NCBI RefSeq assembly: GCF_913777625.1
Contig: NZ_CAJYTI010000003.1
Coordinates: 1 to 64,000, forward strand
DNA length: 64,000 nucleotides
Reading direction: 5' to 3'
DNA from: an uncultured Sphingomonas sp.
GTDB lineage: Bacteria; Pseudomonadota; Alphaproteobacteria; Sphingomonadales; Sphingomonadaceae
Each line of letters starts with the position of its first letter. The first letter of the stretch is position 1. This document shows positions 1 through 14,177 of this stretch, piece by piece. The notes beneath the pieces were generated by a model. The model did no database searches. It was not told where the DNA came from and saw only the letters and a program-made list of their open reading frames with translations. The translations under genes and the position numbers were made by a program.

Positions 1-116
1 CGCGCTTCCTCGATCGCGTCGACGATCAGCGGCCGCTCTTCTTTCAGACGCCGCAGGTCCTGGGTGAGCTTGTCATAGCCCTCCTGGAGCATCGGCATCT
101 TTTCGACGGTCGCCAT
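1..116 (-). CDS. greA: Transcription elongation factor GreA (N-terminal part only)
   Basis: Only the first 38 codons are inside the window; the gene runs off the left edge. The visible N-terminus begins [17 protein letters not shown] and continues with a basic/acidic helix ([19 protein letters not shown]), which is the start of the GreA coiled-coil that enters the RNA polymerase secondary channel to rescue backtracked complexes by stimulating transcript cleavage. The ATG at 114-116 is preceded on the minus strand by a TAGGA ribosome-binding sequence. It lies about 95 nt downstream of carB on the same strand. The family is recognised from sequence; the rest of the protein cannot be checked. 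Confidence 0.85.
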   Translation of the reverse strand, partial: MATVEKMPMLQEGYDKLTQDLRRLKEERPLIVDAIEEA

Positions 117-210
117 ATTCCTAGTCCCCAATTCTTACGCATTCCCGGTACGGACCGCCCTTCCCAAAGGGACGAGCGGCCCGCCAGCACATCATGTTCT
201 CATGTCGGGA

Positions 211-3526
<3,316 letters not shown>

Positions 3527-3543
<17 letters not shown>

Positions 3544-3808
3544 TGGTGACCACTTGTCCCGGTTCGAGTACGTCTAAATTCAGCCCGCCTGCGTTCGCCT
3601 TTTGCAACGAGCACCGCCCCACGACCACTTTCGGCCGGGCAGTGTTCGACATGGCTTCGGCGCGAGCCGATCGAAAATCACTGACGCTGGTGTTGCAGCC
3701 CTTCGCCCAATCCCGATCGGTGTGGCGATAGGCGGGCCGGAGGTCCCAGAACGTCACGAAGAGTGCCAGAGCGGCGAGAGGTATAAAGATCGCAAGTGCG
3801 ATCTTCAC
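3527..3808 (-). CDS. Small membrane-anchored protein of unknown function between carA and carB
   Basis: The 93-residue protein has a hydrophobic N-terminus (residues 2-20, [20 protein letters not shown]), then a polar domain with cysteines near positions 38 and 66. It looks like a single-pass or exported protein with its bulk outside the cytoplasm. Its start overlaps the carA stop by 4 nt (ATGA), and its end overlaps the carB start by 17 nt, so the frame is tightly embedded in the car operon. That coupling, more than any family match, argues it is a real gene. No family was recognised. A role in carbamoyl phosphate synthesis should not be assumed from position alone. Confidence 0.7.
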
Positions 3809-4968
3809 GCCATCATCCCCACGAACCGCTCGAACAGATAGAGGCTGTCCTGCGGGCCCGGGCTGGCCTCGGGGTGGTATTGCACGCTGAACGCCGGGCG
3901 GTCGGTGAGTTCGATGCCGGCGTTGGAGCCGTCGAACAGCGACACATGCGTCTCGCGGGCATTGGCCGGCAGGCTCTCGCGCTCGACGGCGAAGCCGTGG
4001 TTCATGCTGGTGATCTCGACCGCACCATCTTCCAGCCGCTTGACCGGATGGTTGGCGCCGCGATGGCCCTGGAACATCTTGGTGGTCTCAGCACCCACCG
4101 CGAGGCCGAGCAGCTGGTGGCCGAGGCAGATGCCGAACAGCGGCTTGCCGGTCTCGAGCAGCTGGCGGATCACCGGCACGGCATATTCGCCGGTCGCGGC
4201 GGGATCGCCCGGGCCGTTGGAGAGGAAGAAGCCGTCCGGGTTGAACGCCATCACCTGCTCGAAGGTCGCGGTGGCGGGCAGCACGGTCACGTCCGCGCCG
4301 GCCTGCACCAGGTTGCGGAAGATGTTGCGCTTCGAGCCATAGTCGATCGCGACGACCTGCGGTCGCTTGGTCTCCGGCCGGCTGGTGTCATAGCCGGCAC
4401 CGAGCTTCCACACGCCGCCTTCCCAGCCGAAATGCGTCTCGCACGAGACGGTGACGGCGAGGTCCATGCCCTCCAGCCCCGGCCAGCAGCGCGCCTTTTC
4501 GAGCAGCGCGTCGAGGTCGAACTTGCCCTCCTTCGAGTGCGCGATCACGCCGTTCGGCGCGCCGCCCAGCCGGATGCGGCGGGTGAGCGCGCGGGTGTCG
4601 ATACCCGACAGGCCGATGCGGTTGTGCTTCGCCATCCAGGCATCGAGATGCTCGGTGCTGCGGAAGTTCGACGGCTCGGTCACGTCCTGGCGGACGATCA
4701 TGCCCAGCGCATGAGGGTCATCGGCCTCGATGTCGTCGGGGTTGGCGCCGACATTGCCAATGTGCGGGAAGGTGAAATTGATGATCTGACCGGCGAAGCT
4801 CGGGTCGGTCATGATCTCCTGGTAGCCGGTCATCGCGGTGTGGAAGCAGACCTCGCCGACGGCATCGCCTTCGGCACCGAATCCTCGACCCCACAATATC
4901 TCGCCGCTCGCCAGAACCAGAACGCCCGTGGCTCCAACGGGCATGGACAAGGGTTTGGCGTCGGCCAT
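3805..4968 (-). CDS. carA: Carbamoyl-phosphate synthase small subunit (glutaminase)
   Basis: The 387-residue product has an N-terminal CarA domain (GEILWGRGFGAEGDAVGEVCFHTAMTGYQEI shows the family signature, quoted here in part: HTAMTGYQEIMTDPS) and a C-terminal class I glutamine amidotransferase domain. The nucleophile cysteine lies in GICLGHQLLG near residue 282, and the His-Glu pair lies in YHPEASPGP. It hydrolyses glutamine and passes ammonia to CarB. The ATG is followed by ADAKPLSMP; the 141 bp to the divergent yqeY gene must hold the promoters of both operons. The stop overlaps the following small gene by 4 nt. Confidence 0.97.
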   Translation of the reverse strand: MADAKPLSMPVGATGVLVLASGEILWGRGFGAEGDAVGEVCFHTAMTGYQEIMTDPSFAGQIINFTFPHIGNVGANPDDIEADDPHALGMIVRQDVTEPSNFRSTEHLDAWMAKHNRIGLSGIDTRALTRRIRLGGAPNGVIAHSKEGKFDLDALLEKARCWPGLEGMDLAVTVSCETHFGWEGGVWKLGAGYDTSRPETKRPQVVAIDYGSKRNIFRNLVQAGADVTVLPATATFEQVMAFNPDGFFLSNGPGDPAATGEYAVPVIRQLLETGKPLFGICLGHQLLGLAVGAETTKMFQGHRGANHPVKRLEDGAVEITSMNHGFAVERESLPANARETHVSLFDGSNAGIELTDRPAFSVQYHPEASPGPQDSLYLFERFVGMMA

Positions 4969-5109
4969 TTGGGGCGGGCACTCCTGCTTTGGGTTTGCGA
5001 TGTTGCTAAGGGCCGCCCGCTAGACCCCGATGGCCGCAGCGTCAATCTGTTAAGTTTTCCGGGCCTCCGCTATGGTTCCCGGCTTACCGTACAAAGATCG
5101 AGAGAAACG

Positions 5110-5562
5110 ATGATTCGCGACGACATCAAGGCTGCGCTGGTGACTGCCATGAAGGGCGGAGACAAGGCGTCGACCGCCACGATCCGCCTGATCCAGAGCG
5201 CGATCAAGAACCGCGACATCGAAGCGCGCACCGGCAAGGCGCCCGAGGACGACGACGTGCTGGTGGTCGAGGTGCTGCAGAAGATGGTCAAGCAGCGCCG
5301 CGAATCGATCGAGATGTACGTGAAGGGCGGGCGGCAGGAACTCGCCGATGCGGAAGCCGCCGAGGTGGTGGTGATCGAACGCTTCCTGCCGCAGCAGATG
5401 AGCGAGGCGGAAACCACCGCCGCGATCGAGGCGATCAAGGCCGAGCTTGGGGCGGGCGGCATGAAGGACATGGGCCGGGTGATGGCCGAACTGAAGGGCC
5501 GCCACGCGGCGCAACTCGACATGAGCAAGGCCAGCGCGCTGGTGAAGGCAGCGCTGAGCTGA
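5110..5562 (+). CDS. GatB/YqeY domain protein
   Basis: The 150-residue product is the stand-alone YqeY form of the domain found at the C-terminus of GatB (tRNA-dependent amidotransferase). The N-terminus MIRDDIKAALVTAMK, the KMVKQRRESIEMY helix and the ending RHAAQLDMSKASALVKAAL are typical. The precise cellular role is not established; a link to tRNA-dependent amidation is inferred from the domain. The start was chosen at 5110 because a GAGAAA sequence lies just upstream and the family starts there, although the reading frame stays open far upstream. It is the first gene of the dnaG-rpoD operon, divergent from carA. Confidence 0.9.
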   Translation: MIRDDIKAALVTAMKGGDKASTATIRLIQSAIKNRDIEARTGKAPEDDDVLVVEVLQKMVKQRRESIEMYVKGGRQELADAEAAEVVVIERFLPQQMSEAETTAAIEAIKAELGAGGMKDMGRVMAELKGRHAAQLDMSKASALVKAALS

Positions 5563-5576
5563 GATGAAAGTCTGCG

Positions 5577-5672
5577 CTCCCCTCCCGCGGAGCGAGTTTC
5601 AGGTCGATCATGCCCCCGGCATGATCTAATCGATGCGGGGCATCGATTACCTGAAACTGGGTCGGGGGAGGG
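5577..5672. repeat. Nested palindrome (three-way junction) framed by CCCTCCC / GGGGGAGGG tracts
   Basis: A 10-bp outer stem (5595-5604 AGTTTCAGGT with 5649-5658 ACCTGAAACT) encloses two adjacent perfect 9-bp hairpins: 5606-5614/5618-5626 with loop CCC and 5628-5636/5640-5648 with loop GGG. Only one unpaired base (5605, 5627) lies before each hairpin. Polypyrimidine (5577-5588) and polypurine (5663-5672) tracts frame it. The same bases can instead form one long, slightly mismatched hairpin, because ATGCCCC (5610-5616) pairs with GGGGCAT (5637-5643). It overlaps the start codon of the DUF559 gene at 5633. All pairing was read directly from the bases. Confidence 0.85.
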
Positions 5673-6148
5673 AATGGAACCAGGCACCCACGGACGCCGA
5701 GCTGGCGCTGTGGCAGGCATTGAGCGCACGGAAGGTTGCCGGCGTACGGTTCAACCGGCAGGTGAAGGTCCCGCCCTATGTGTGTGACCTCGTGGCGCGG
5801 AGTTTGAAGCTGGTCGTCGAGGTCGACGGCGGGCAGCATGCGGTGAATGCCGCAGAGGACGCGCTACGGACGCGATATCTGGAAGCGAAGGGGTATCGCG
5901 TGGTGCGATTCTGGAACAACGACGTGCTCGGCAATTTGGACGGCGTCGTCGCCGAGATCGAGCGGGTGATCGCCGCGATGCTTGAGCAGCCCCGGCGCAA
6001 AGTACGCAACGGCGCCGTCCCCTCCCCCAACCCCTCCCGCAAGCGGGAGGGGAGCGATGGAGCCGAAGCGACGCAGCCTGCGCACCCCTTCCGCTTGCGG
6101 GAGGGGTCGGGGGAGGGGCTGAGTAAGCCCCCCCGGGTGAGCAGGTAA
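5633..6148 (+). CDS. DUF559 (Vsr-like endonuclease fold) protein with repeat-derived ends
   Basis: The core (about residues 18-115) matches the DUF559 family: TDAELALWQALSARK, then FNRQVKVPPYVCDLVA, the probable metal-site strand VVEVDGGQH, and a closing YRVVRFWNNDVLGNLDGV. DUF559 has the PD-(D/E)XK nuclease fold related to Vsr mismatch endonucleases; activity here is unproven. Both ends look abnormal. The ATG sits inside the stem of a palindrome with no ribosome-binding site, and the last ~40 residues (PSPNPSRKREGS, HPFRLREGSGEG) are read through an inverted pair of CCCCTCCC repeats. The stop overlaps the dnaG start (TAATG). It separates yqeY from dnaG, which are normally neighbours in alphaproteobacteria, so it is probably an insertion. 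It may be decayed. Confidence 0.75.
   Translation: MRGIDYLKLGRGREWNQAPTDAELALWQALSARKVAGVRFNRQVKVPPYVCDLVARSLKLVVEVDGGQHAVNAAEDALRTRYLEAKGYRVVRFWNNDVLGNLDGVVAEIERVIAAMLEQPRRKVRNGAVPSPNPSRKREGSDGAEATQPAHPFRLREGSGEGLSKPPRVSR
6018..6119. repeat. Inverted pair of CCCCTCCCGC-type palindromes
   Basis: Two copies of a short hairpin lie in opposite orientation about 50 bp apart: CCCCTCCCGCAAGCGGGAGG around 6031-6050 and CCGCTTGCGGGAGGGG around 6091-6106. Extra CCTCCCCC and GGGGGAGGGG tracts lie at the outer edges. The pair is inside the 3' end of the DUF559 reading frame and ends about 30 bp before dnaG. It resembles REP doublets; there is no T run, so a simple terminator is unlikely. Confidence 0.85.
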
Positions 6149-8040
6149 TGTCCCTAACCCCCGCCTTTCTAGACGAGCTCCGCGCCCGTACCACGCTGTC
6201 CACCCTCATCGCCAAGTCGGTGAAGCTGCAGCGCGCGGGCAAGGAGTTCCGCGCCTGCTGCCCGTTCCACAACGAGAAGACCCCCAGCTTCTACGTCAAC
6301 GACGACAAGGGCTTCTACCATTGCTTCGGCTGCGGCGCGCATGGCGATGCGATCCGCTGGATGACCGACCAGCGCGGCCTGCCCTTCATCGATGCGGTGA
6401 AGGAACTGGCCCAGGCCGCCGGGCTCGACATGCCGGAGCAGGACCGCCGCGCCGCCGAAAAGGCCGAGCGCGCGCGTGGCCTGCACGAGCTGATGGGCGA
6501 CGCAGCAACCTGGTTCACCGAGCGGCTGAACGGCATCGAGGGCGCCGAGGCGCGCGCCGTGCTCCAACGTCGCGGCATCACCCCCGAGATCGCGCGCAGC
6601 TTCGGTCTCGGCTTCGCCCCCGATTCGCGCGGCAAGCTCAAGGAAGCGCTGAAGGCATATGGCGATCCGATGCTGGTCGAATCCGGCATGCTGATCGCCG
6701 TCGAGGGCAAGGAGCCGTACGACCGCTTCCGCGGCCGGCTGATGATCCCGATCCGCGACGTGCGCGGGCGGACGATCGCGTTCGGCGGCCGGATCATCGG
6801 CGACGGCGAGCCCAAATATCTCAACTCCCCCGAGACCCCGCTCTTCGACAAGGGTCGCACGCTCTACAATCTCGATCGCGCCCAGGCCGCCGCGCGCAAG
6901 GCCGACCGGGTGATCGCGGTCGAGGGTTATATGGACGTGATCGCGCTCGCCCAGGCCGGGTTCGGCGAAGTGGTCGCCCCGCTCGGCACCGCGCTCACCG
7001 AACACCAGCTCGAACGGCTGTGGCGATTGTCCGAAGTGCCCCTGCTCTGCTTCGACGGCGATTCGGCCGGGCAGAAGGCCGCGCTGCGTGCCGCGCACCG
7101 CGCGCTGCCGATGCTCGCCCCCGGCAGAAGCCTTGCTTTCGTCACCCTGCCCCAGGGCCTAGATCCGGACGATCTGGTCCGTGCGCAGGGCCCGGCCGCG
7201 TTCGAGGCCCTGCTGGCCAAGCCCGAGCCGCTGGTCGATCGGCTGTGGGCGAGCGAGGTCGCGGCGGGTCCGCTCGACACGCCCGAGCAGCGCGCGGGCC
7301 TCAAGCGCCGCCTCAGCGAACTTGCTGAACAGATTCAGGATCCGAACGTAAAGCACGAATATATCGCCGAATTCCGTGCGCGTGCGGACCAGCAGTTCGG
7401 CCGCGGCCCGCGCGAGTTCCGCAAGGATCAGCGCGGTCCCGCCCCTGCCCGCCAGCAGCGCGGCACGCGCAACGCCCGCGGCATGTGGCAGCCGCCCGAG
7501 CCGCCGCCGTCGCATCTGATCCGCGGCGTGCAGGCGAGCGGGCTCGATCCCATATTGGCACGCGCGGTGCTCGCGGGGCTGATTCGACACCCTGTCGAGA
7601 TCGCGCGGCACATGGAGATTCTCGGCAGCCTGCGCAGTGCCTCCGGCGCGCTCGGCCGGCTGTTCGAGGCGGTGGTGGAGGTCGCTCTCGCCAATCCGGG
7701 CCTGCGTCAACTTGATAGCGAGGATTTCCTCACCATATTGGCGGGGTCGGGTTTCGATTCAGTGGCAAGCGAGTTGCTTCGCGCAGATACGCTCCCCTTC
7801 TCCTTCACGCGGCCCGCGGCCGACGTGACGAAGGCGCGCGAGGATCTGGGCGAGGCAATTGCGGTGATGGCGGCGCAGCCCGCCGTCGATGTGGCGCTCG
7901 CCGAGGCGACCGCTGCCCTGATGCGCGACGGCACCGAGGAAGCGTTCGCCCGCCAGGTGGCGCTTTCGCGGCAACGGCAGGAGCTTTTGGATCGGCTTGC
8001 CAATCTGATGCTTGCGGAAGACGGCGAATTTGAGGAATAG
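6148..8040 (+). CDS. dnaG: DNA primase
   Basis: The 630-residue product is the replicative primase that makes RNA primers at the fork. The N-terminal CHC2 zinc ribbon has C38-P-F-H41 and C59-F-G-C62. The catalytic core follows, with a TOPRIM domain showing VIAVEGYMDVIALAQAGF and the acidic FDGDSAGQKA near residues 305-315. A low-complexity basic linker (about residues 415-450) leads to the C-terminal helicase-binding region. The ATG overlaps the upstream DUF559 stop by one base, so it depends on read-through from the yqeY promoter unless an internal promoter exists. rpoD follows after 42 nt. Confidence 0.98.
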   Translation: MSLTPAFLDELRARTTLSTLIAKSVKLQRAGKEFRACCPFHNEKTPSFYVNDDKGFYHCFGCGAHGDAIRWMTDQRGLPFIDAVKELAQAAGLDMPEQDRRAAEKAERARGLHELMGDAATWFTERLNGIEGAEARAVLQRRGITPEIARSFGLGFAPDSRGKLKEALKAYGDPMLVESGMLIAVEGKEPYDRFRGRLMIPIRDVRGRTIAFGGRIIGDGEPKYLNSPETPLFDKGRTLYNLDRAQAAARKADRVIAVEGYMDVIALAQAGFGEVVAPLGTALTEHQLERLWRLSEVPLLCFDGDSAGQKAALRAAHRALPMLAPGRSLAFVTLPQGLDPDDLVRAQGPAAFEALLAKPEPLVDRLWASEVAAGPLDTPEQRAGLKRRLSELAEQIQDPNVKHEYIAEFRARADQQFGRGPREFRKDQRGPAPARQQRGTRNARGMWQPPEPPPSHLIRGVQASGLDPILARAVLAGLIRHPVEIARHMEILGSLRSASGALGRLFEAVVEVALANPGLRQLDSEDFLTILAGSGFDSVASELLRADTLPFSFTRPAADVTKAREDLGEAIAVMAAQPAVDVALAEATAALMRDGTEEAFARQVALSRQRQELLDRLANLMLAEDGEFEE

Positions 8041-8082
8041 AGGCGGTGTAAAATTGCCGCCATCTGAGTTTCGAGGGATTTG

Positions 8083-10110
<2,028 letters not shown>

Positions 10111-10136
10111 ACGCTCCAGCGTATCGCAAGACATGG

Positions 10137-10171
10137 AACGGCTCCGGCTTCGGCTGGGGCCGTTTTCTTTT
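10137..10171 (+). terminator. Rho-independent terminator after rpoD
   Basis: About 27 nt after the rpoD stop, ACGGCTCC pairs with GGGGCCGT (one G-T wobble position) around a GGCTTCGGC inner hairpin, followed by TTTTCTTTT. The strong stem and T-rich tract fit an intrinsic terminator for the operon. Confidence 0.8.
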
Positions 10172-10316
10172 GGGACAATCGTTCCAGACGCGTAAATTCG
10201 GGCTTTTCAAGATTAATGCGCACGTAACCATCTTTCTACGCGCCTTGGTATATTCCCCTATGCCAAGCCCTTCCTGCCCGCTCGCTGCCGACGGCGCTGC
10301 CCAGAGGAAGAAGGAC

Positions 10317-10982
10317 ATGCTCTTCGAAACCGCACAACTCGAACATCTGTCGGGGGCATGGGGATCGATGGGCGCACTGGCCGGTACCGATGGCAGCGCA
10401 CTCCATCCGCACCTGCGGGCGCTGCGTGCCGGCGCCCTGCCCCGCCGCGACCTAGCGGACGCCATCCATCATGTCGCGCGGCTGCACGGACGCCATCCGG
10501 GCCTGATCGACTATGCGACCGCGCACGCCCGCCGCCCGGTGGAATGCGACTGGATCGAGGCAGCGGCCGAAGCCTTTGTCGCCGAGCGCGCCTATCTGGT
10601 GCGGCTGGTGGCGGCCGCCGGCCCCCTGCCCAGCACGCCTGGCCATGCCGAGAGCGAAGCAGCCGCGGCGGCCCAGCGCCACGCGCTCGACATGCTCGCC
10701 CAGTCGGATCGTGCCGGATGTGCGACCGGCGCGGCGATCGCGCTCGCGATCGACTGGGTGTCGATCCGGTCGGTGCTGGACCGCGCCGCGGCCAGCTTCG
10801 GGCTCACCCCCGCCCCGGCACGCCTGCCGATCCCCGAGGAGACGGTGAGCGTGGTCGATGCGCTTGCCCGCGAAGCGGCGCACGAACGCGCGATGCTGTT
10901 CGGCGCGCAACAGGTCTTCGCCCAGCATCGCGGGCTGTGGGACCTACTGGAGGCCCGCGCGAGCGCCCGCAGCCGGGGCTGA
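10317..10982 (+). CDS. Sphingomonad protein of unknown function, alpha-helical
   Basis: The 221-residue product is rich in Ala, Arg and Leu and looks wholly helical and soluble. No signal peptide or membrane segment is visible. It resembles a conserved sphingomonad family that I believe is catalogued as DUF6975, but this is from memory and uncertain. The start at 10317 is favoured over an in-frame ATG at 10260 by the AGAGGAAGAAGG sequence just upstream. It lies between the rpoD terminator and a MoxR ATPase gene, 53 bp upstream of the latter. A TATATT box at about 10249 could be its promoter -10, though no good -35 accompanies it. Confidence 0.7.
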   Translation: MLFETAQLEHLSGAWGSMGALAGTDGSALHPHLRALRAGALPRRDLADAIHHVARLHGRHPGLIDYATAHARRPVECDWIEAAAEAFVAERAYLVRLVAAAGPLPSTPGHAESEAAAAAQRHALDMLAQSDRAGCATGAAIALAIDWVSIRSVLDRAAASFGLTPAPARLPIPEETVSVVDALAREAAHERAMLFGAQQVFAQHRGLWDLLEARASARSRG

Positions 10983-11035
10983 CCTGCCCCTCGGGATGGG
11001 TTGCATCCCGCCACTGTTCGGCCCACCTTGCGGCC

Positions 11036-11878
<843 letters not shown>

Positions 11879-11949
11879 CGCGCCAGGCTGCCTTCCTCCG
11901 GCGGTCAACGTAATGGACGCCGCTTCCCCCAGAGGTGTAGTCTAGGCTC

Positions 11950-13128
11950 ATGTTCCTCGCCTTTCTCGACGAACTGCGCGCCGCGGGCATCCCTGCCAGC
12001 CTCAAGGAACATCTGCTGCTGCTGGAGGCGCTCGACGCGCAGGTGATCGAGCCCACGCCCGAGGCCTTCTACTTCCTCGCCCGCGCCACCTATGTGAAGG
12101 ACGAAGGGCTGCTCGACCGGTTCGACCAGGTCTTCGCCAAGGTCTTTCGCGGCATTGCCACCAGCTATGGTGTCGCGCCGGCCGACATCCCCGAGGAATG
12201 GCTCCGCGCCGTTGCCGACAAGTACCTGACCGACGAGGAAAAGGCGCAGATCGAGGCGCTCGGCTCGTGGGAAAAGCTGATGGAGACGCTCCAGCAGCGG
12301 CTCGCCGAGCAGCACGAGCGCCACCAGGGTGGGAACAAGTGGATCGGCACCGGCGGCACCTCGCCCTTCGGCAATGGCGGCTACAACCCTGAAGGCGTAC
12401 GGATCGGCGGCGAAAGCAAGCACCAACGCGCGGTGAAGGTTTGGGAGGCGCGCGACTATCGCAACCTCGATTCCAGCCGCGAGCTCGGCACCCGCAACAT
12501 CAAGGTGGCGCTGCGCCGCCTGCGCCGCTTCGCTCGCGAGGGTGCGGCGGAAGAACTGGACATCGACGGCACGATCGCCGGTACCGCCCGCCAGGGCTGG
12601 CTCGACGTGAAGATGCGCCCCGAACGGCACAACGCGGTGAAGCTGCTGCTCTTCCTCGACGTCGGTGGGTCGATGGACCCGTTCGTCAAGCTCTGCGAAG
12701 AGCTGTTCTCGGCGGCGACCAGCGAGTTCAAGAACCTCGAATTCTTCTATTTCCACAACTGCCTCTACGAAGGCGTGTGGAAGGACAATCGCAGGCGGTT
12801 CACCGAGAGCACCCGCACGGCCGATATCCTCCACAAATACGGCCACGACTATAAGGTGATCTTCGTCGGCGATGCCGCTATGAGCCCATATGAGATCACC
12901 CATGTCGGCGGCTCTGTCGAGCACATGAACGAGGAGTCCGGCGCCACCTGGCTGCAGCGGATGACCGACACCTATCCCGCCACCATATGGCTGAACGTGC
13001 TGCCCGAGGCGCAATGGCGCTATTCGCACTCGGTGACGATGATCGGCGAGCTGATGCGCGACCGGATGTATCCGCTCACGATTGCAGGGATCGATGCGGC
13101 GATGCGCGAGTTGAGTCGCAAGCGATGA
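11950..13128 (+). CDS. VWA (CoxE-like) domain protein, MoxR partner
   Basis: The 392-residue product starts MFLAFLDELRAAGIPASLKEHLLLLEAL, typical of the VWA proteins paired with MoxR ATPases. The C-terminal VWA domain (about residues 215-390) has the metal-site motif LLFLDVGGSMDPF, with Gly in place of the first Ser of the usual DxSxS, as often in the CoxE group. A Gly-rich segment (GGNKWIGTGGTSPFGNGG) lies near residues 123-140. The protein is soluble. With the upstream ATPase it probably forms a chaperone pair acting on an unknown complex. Its stop overlaps the next gene by 4 nt (ATGA), tying that gene to the module. Confidence 0.92.
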   Translation: MFLAFLDELRAAGIPASLKEHLLLLEALDAQVIEPTPEAFYFLARATYVKDEGLLDRFDQVFAKVFRGIATSYGVAPADIPEEWLRAVADKYLTDEEKAQIEALGSWEKLMETLQQRLAEQHERHQGGNKWIGTGGTSPFGNGGYNPEGVRIGGESKHQRAVKVWEARDYRNLDSSRELGTRNIKVALRRLRRFAREGAAEELDIDGTIAGTARQGWLDVKMRPERHNAVKLLLFLDVGGSMDPFVKLCEELFSAATSEFKNLEFFYFHNCLYEGVWKDNRRRFTESTRTADILHKYGHDYKVIFVGDAAMSPYEITHVGGSVEHMNEESGATWLQRMTDTYPATIWLNVLPEAQWRYSHSVTMIGELMRDRMYPLTIAGIDAAMRELSRKR

Positions 13129-13823
13129 GACCGATCCGCGACATGTTCCATCGGTGGCGCCGGCGCTGGCTCGGCAGCTACACGATCGCCGATCCCCGGC
13201 CGATTGCCGAAGGCGCGCCCTATACCTTCTTCCTGCCGAGCGAGAACGAGGTGCTGGCGCTGCGGCCGGGCGATCTGGTGAAGCTCATCTTCCAGTCGAC
13301 GCCGCCGTCGCGCGAATATGCCGCCGAGCGCATGTGGGCGATCGTCCGCCGCATCGAAGGCGATCGTCTATGGGGCGAGCTCGACAACGTCCCGCTCGAC
13401 ATCCCGCAGTTGCGGCCGGGGAGCACCATCGCCTTCCGGCGAGAGGACGTGATCGACCTGCGCTGGGGCGAGGACCATGCGGTGCGCCCGCCCTCCGCGC
13501 CGGCGCGGCGCCACTATGAGGCGCGCTGCCTCGTCGACGCCTGCGTACTGCAGGACCGCACCGCCGTGCATTATCTGTATCGCGAATTGCCGCTGCCGCC
13601 TGCCATCGGCGACAAGCCGGACAGCGGGTGGCGCATCCGCGGCGATTATCGTGGGCTCCAAGACGAGGCGATCGGCGCGCGGCAGGTCGAGTGCGTGTCG
13701 CTCGGCGCGGTGCTCAACATCGACGACAGCTGGCTGCACCTGATCGACATGCCGACCGGCTCCGCCTTCGTCCGCAACTGGGATACCGACCGGTTCGAGC
13801 CGGAGTCCGCCGAAGCGGACTGA
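13125..13823 (+). CDS. DUF2314-like plus DUF2185 (Imm33-like) protein
   Basis: The 232-residue product seems to have two parts. The N-terminal half (about residues 20-115, with PGDLVKLIFQ, AERMWAIVRRIEGDRLWGEL and IAFRREDVIDL) resembles DUF2314. The C-terminal half (about residues 125-225, with ARCLVDACVLQDR, PDSGWRIRGDY and LIDMPTGSAFVRNWD) resembles DUF2185, which is grouped with immunity protein Imm33. Both assignments come from motif memory. Nothing shows it protects against a toxin here, and no toxin gene is adjacent. It is translationally coupled to the VWA gene. Its TGA stop directly abuts the convergent neighbour's stop. Confidence 0.75.
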   Translation: MRPIRDMFHRWRRRWLGSYTIADPRPIAEGAPYTFFLPSENEVLALRPGDLVKLIFQSTPPSREYAAERMWAIVRRIEGDRLWGELDNVPLDIPQLRPGSTIAFRREDVIDLRWGEDHAVRPPSAPARRHYEARCLVDACVLQDRTAVHYLYRELPLPPAIGDKPDSGWRIRGDYRGLQDEAIGARQVECVSLGAVLNIDDSWLHLIDMPTGSAFVRNWDTDRFEPESAEAD

Positions 13824-14096
13824 TCAGTCGGCGAGATCGGCACGCCAGCAGGCGGCGCCGCCCTGCAGCGTCTCCCGCACCGCCGCATCGATCCCCGGCA
13901 TGCCGACGCTGCCGGCCAGACACTGGAGCCGCAACGCCGCGCCCGCCCAGCGCTCGGCGTCGGCAGGCGAGGTGCCAAGGCCAGCGGCGCGGTGCAGGCT
14001 GTCGAGAAAGGCGTGCTGCAACTGCCCGACCAGCGCCGGATCCTTCTCGATCTCGCTGGCCAGAGACGTATCGAAAACGGCGTGATCGTAGAGCAT
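13824..14096 (-). CDS. Small helical protein, possibly a degenerate Hpt-like domain
   Basis: The 90-residue product starts MLYDHAVFDTSLASEIEKDP and continues LVGQLQHAFLDSLHRAA, followed by ALRLQCLAGSVGMPGIDAAV. The layout resembles a histidine-phosphotransfer (Hpt) four-helix bundle, but the usual phospho-histidine position in HxLKGSA has no histidine. Phosphotransfer is therefore doubtful, and the family assignment is a guess. A GTG about 14 codons upstream could also start it. It is convergent with the DUF2185 gene with no base between the two stop codons, and divergent from the coiled-coil gene, 81 bp away. Confidence 0.55.
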   Translation of the reverse strand: MLYDHAVFDTSLASEIEKDPALVGQLQHAFLDSLHRAAGLGTSPADAERWAGAALRLQCLAGSVGMPGIDAAVRETLQGGAACWRADLAD

Positions 14097-14177
14097 GCCC
14101 TTGTGTACGCGCGCGATCGTTAACCATTCGTTCCTCACCACCCTTGGTCCCGGCGGCAAAGCTGGTAGAGTGGCCGG

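Noticed and set aside
117..210. CCGCCCTTCCC / GGGACGAGCGG stem between carB and greA as terminator
   Set aside because: The stem is interrupted and no T-rich tract follows on the minus strand.
5017..5045. Promoter for carA (TTGACG, 17 bp, TAGCGG on the minus strand)
   Set aside because: The -10 is too poor to report as a feature, although a promoter must exist in this 141-bp gap.
5595..5658. Cloverleaf-like fold as a tRNA gene
   Set aside because: Only two internal hairpins with 3-nt loops, a 10-bp outer stem, no anticodon loop or T-loop consensus.
6018..6119. Palindrome pair as a Rho-independent terminator before dnaG
   Set aside because: No T tract, and it lies within an operon that must be read through into dnaG and rpoD.
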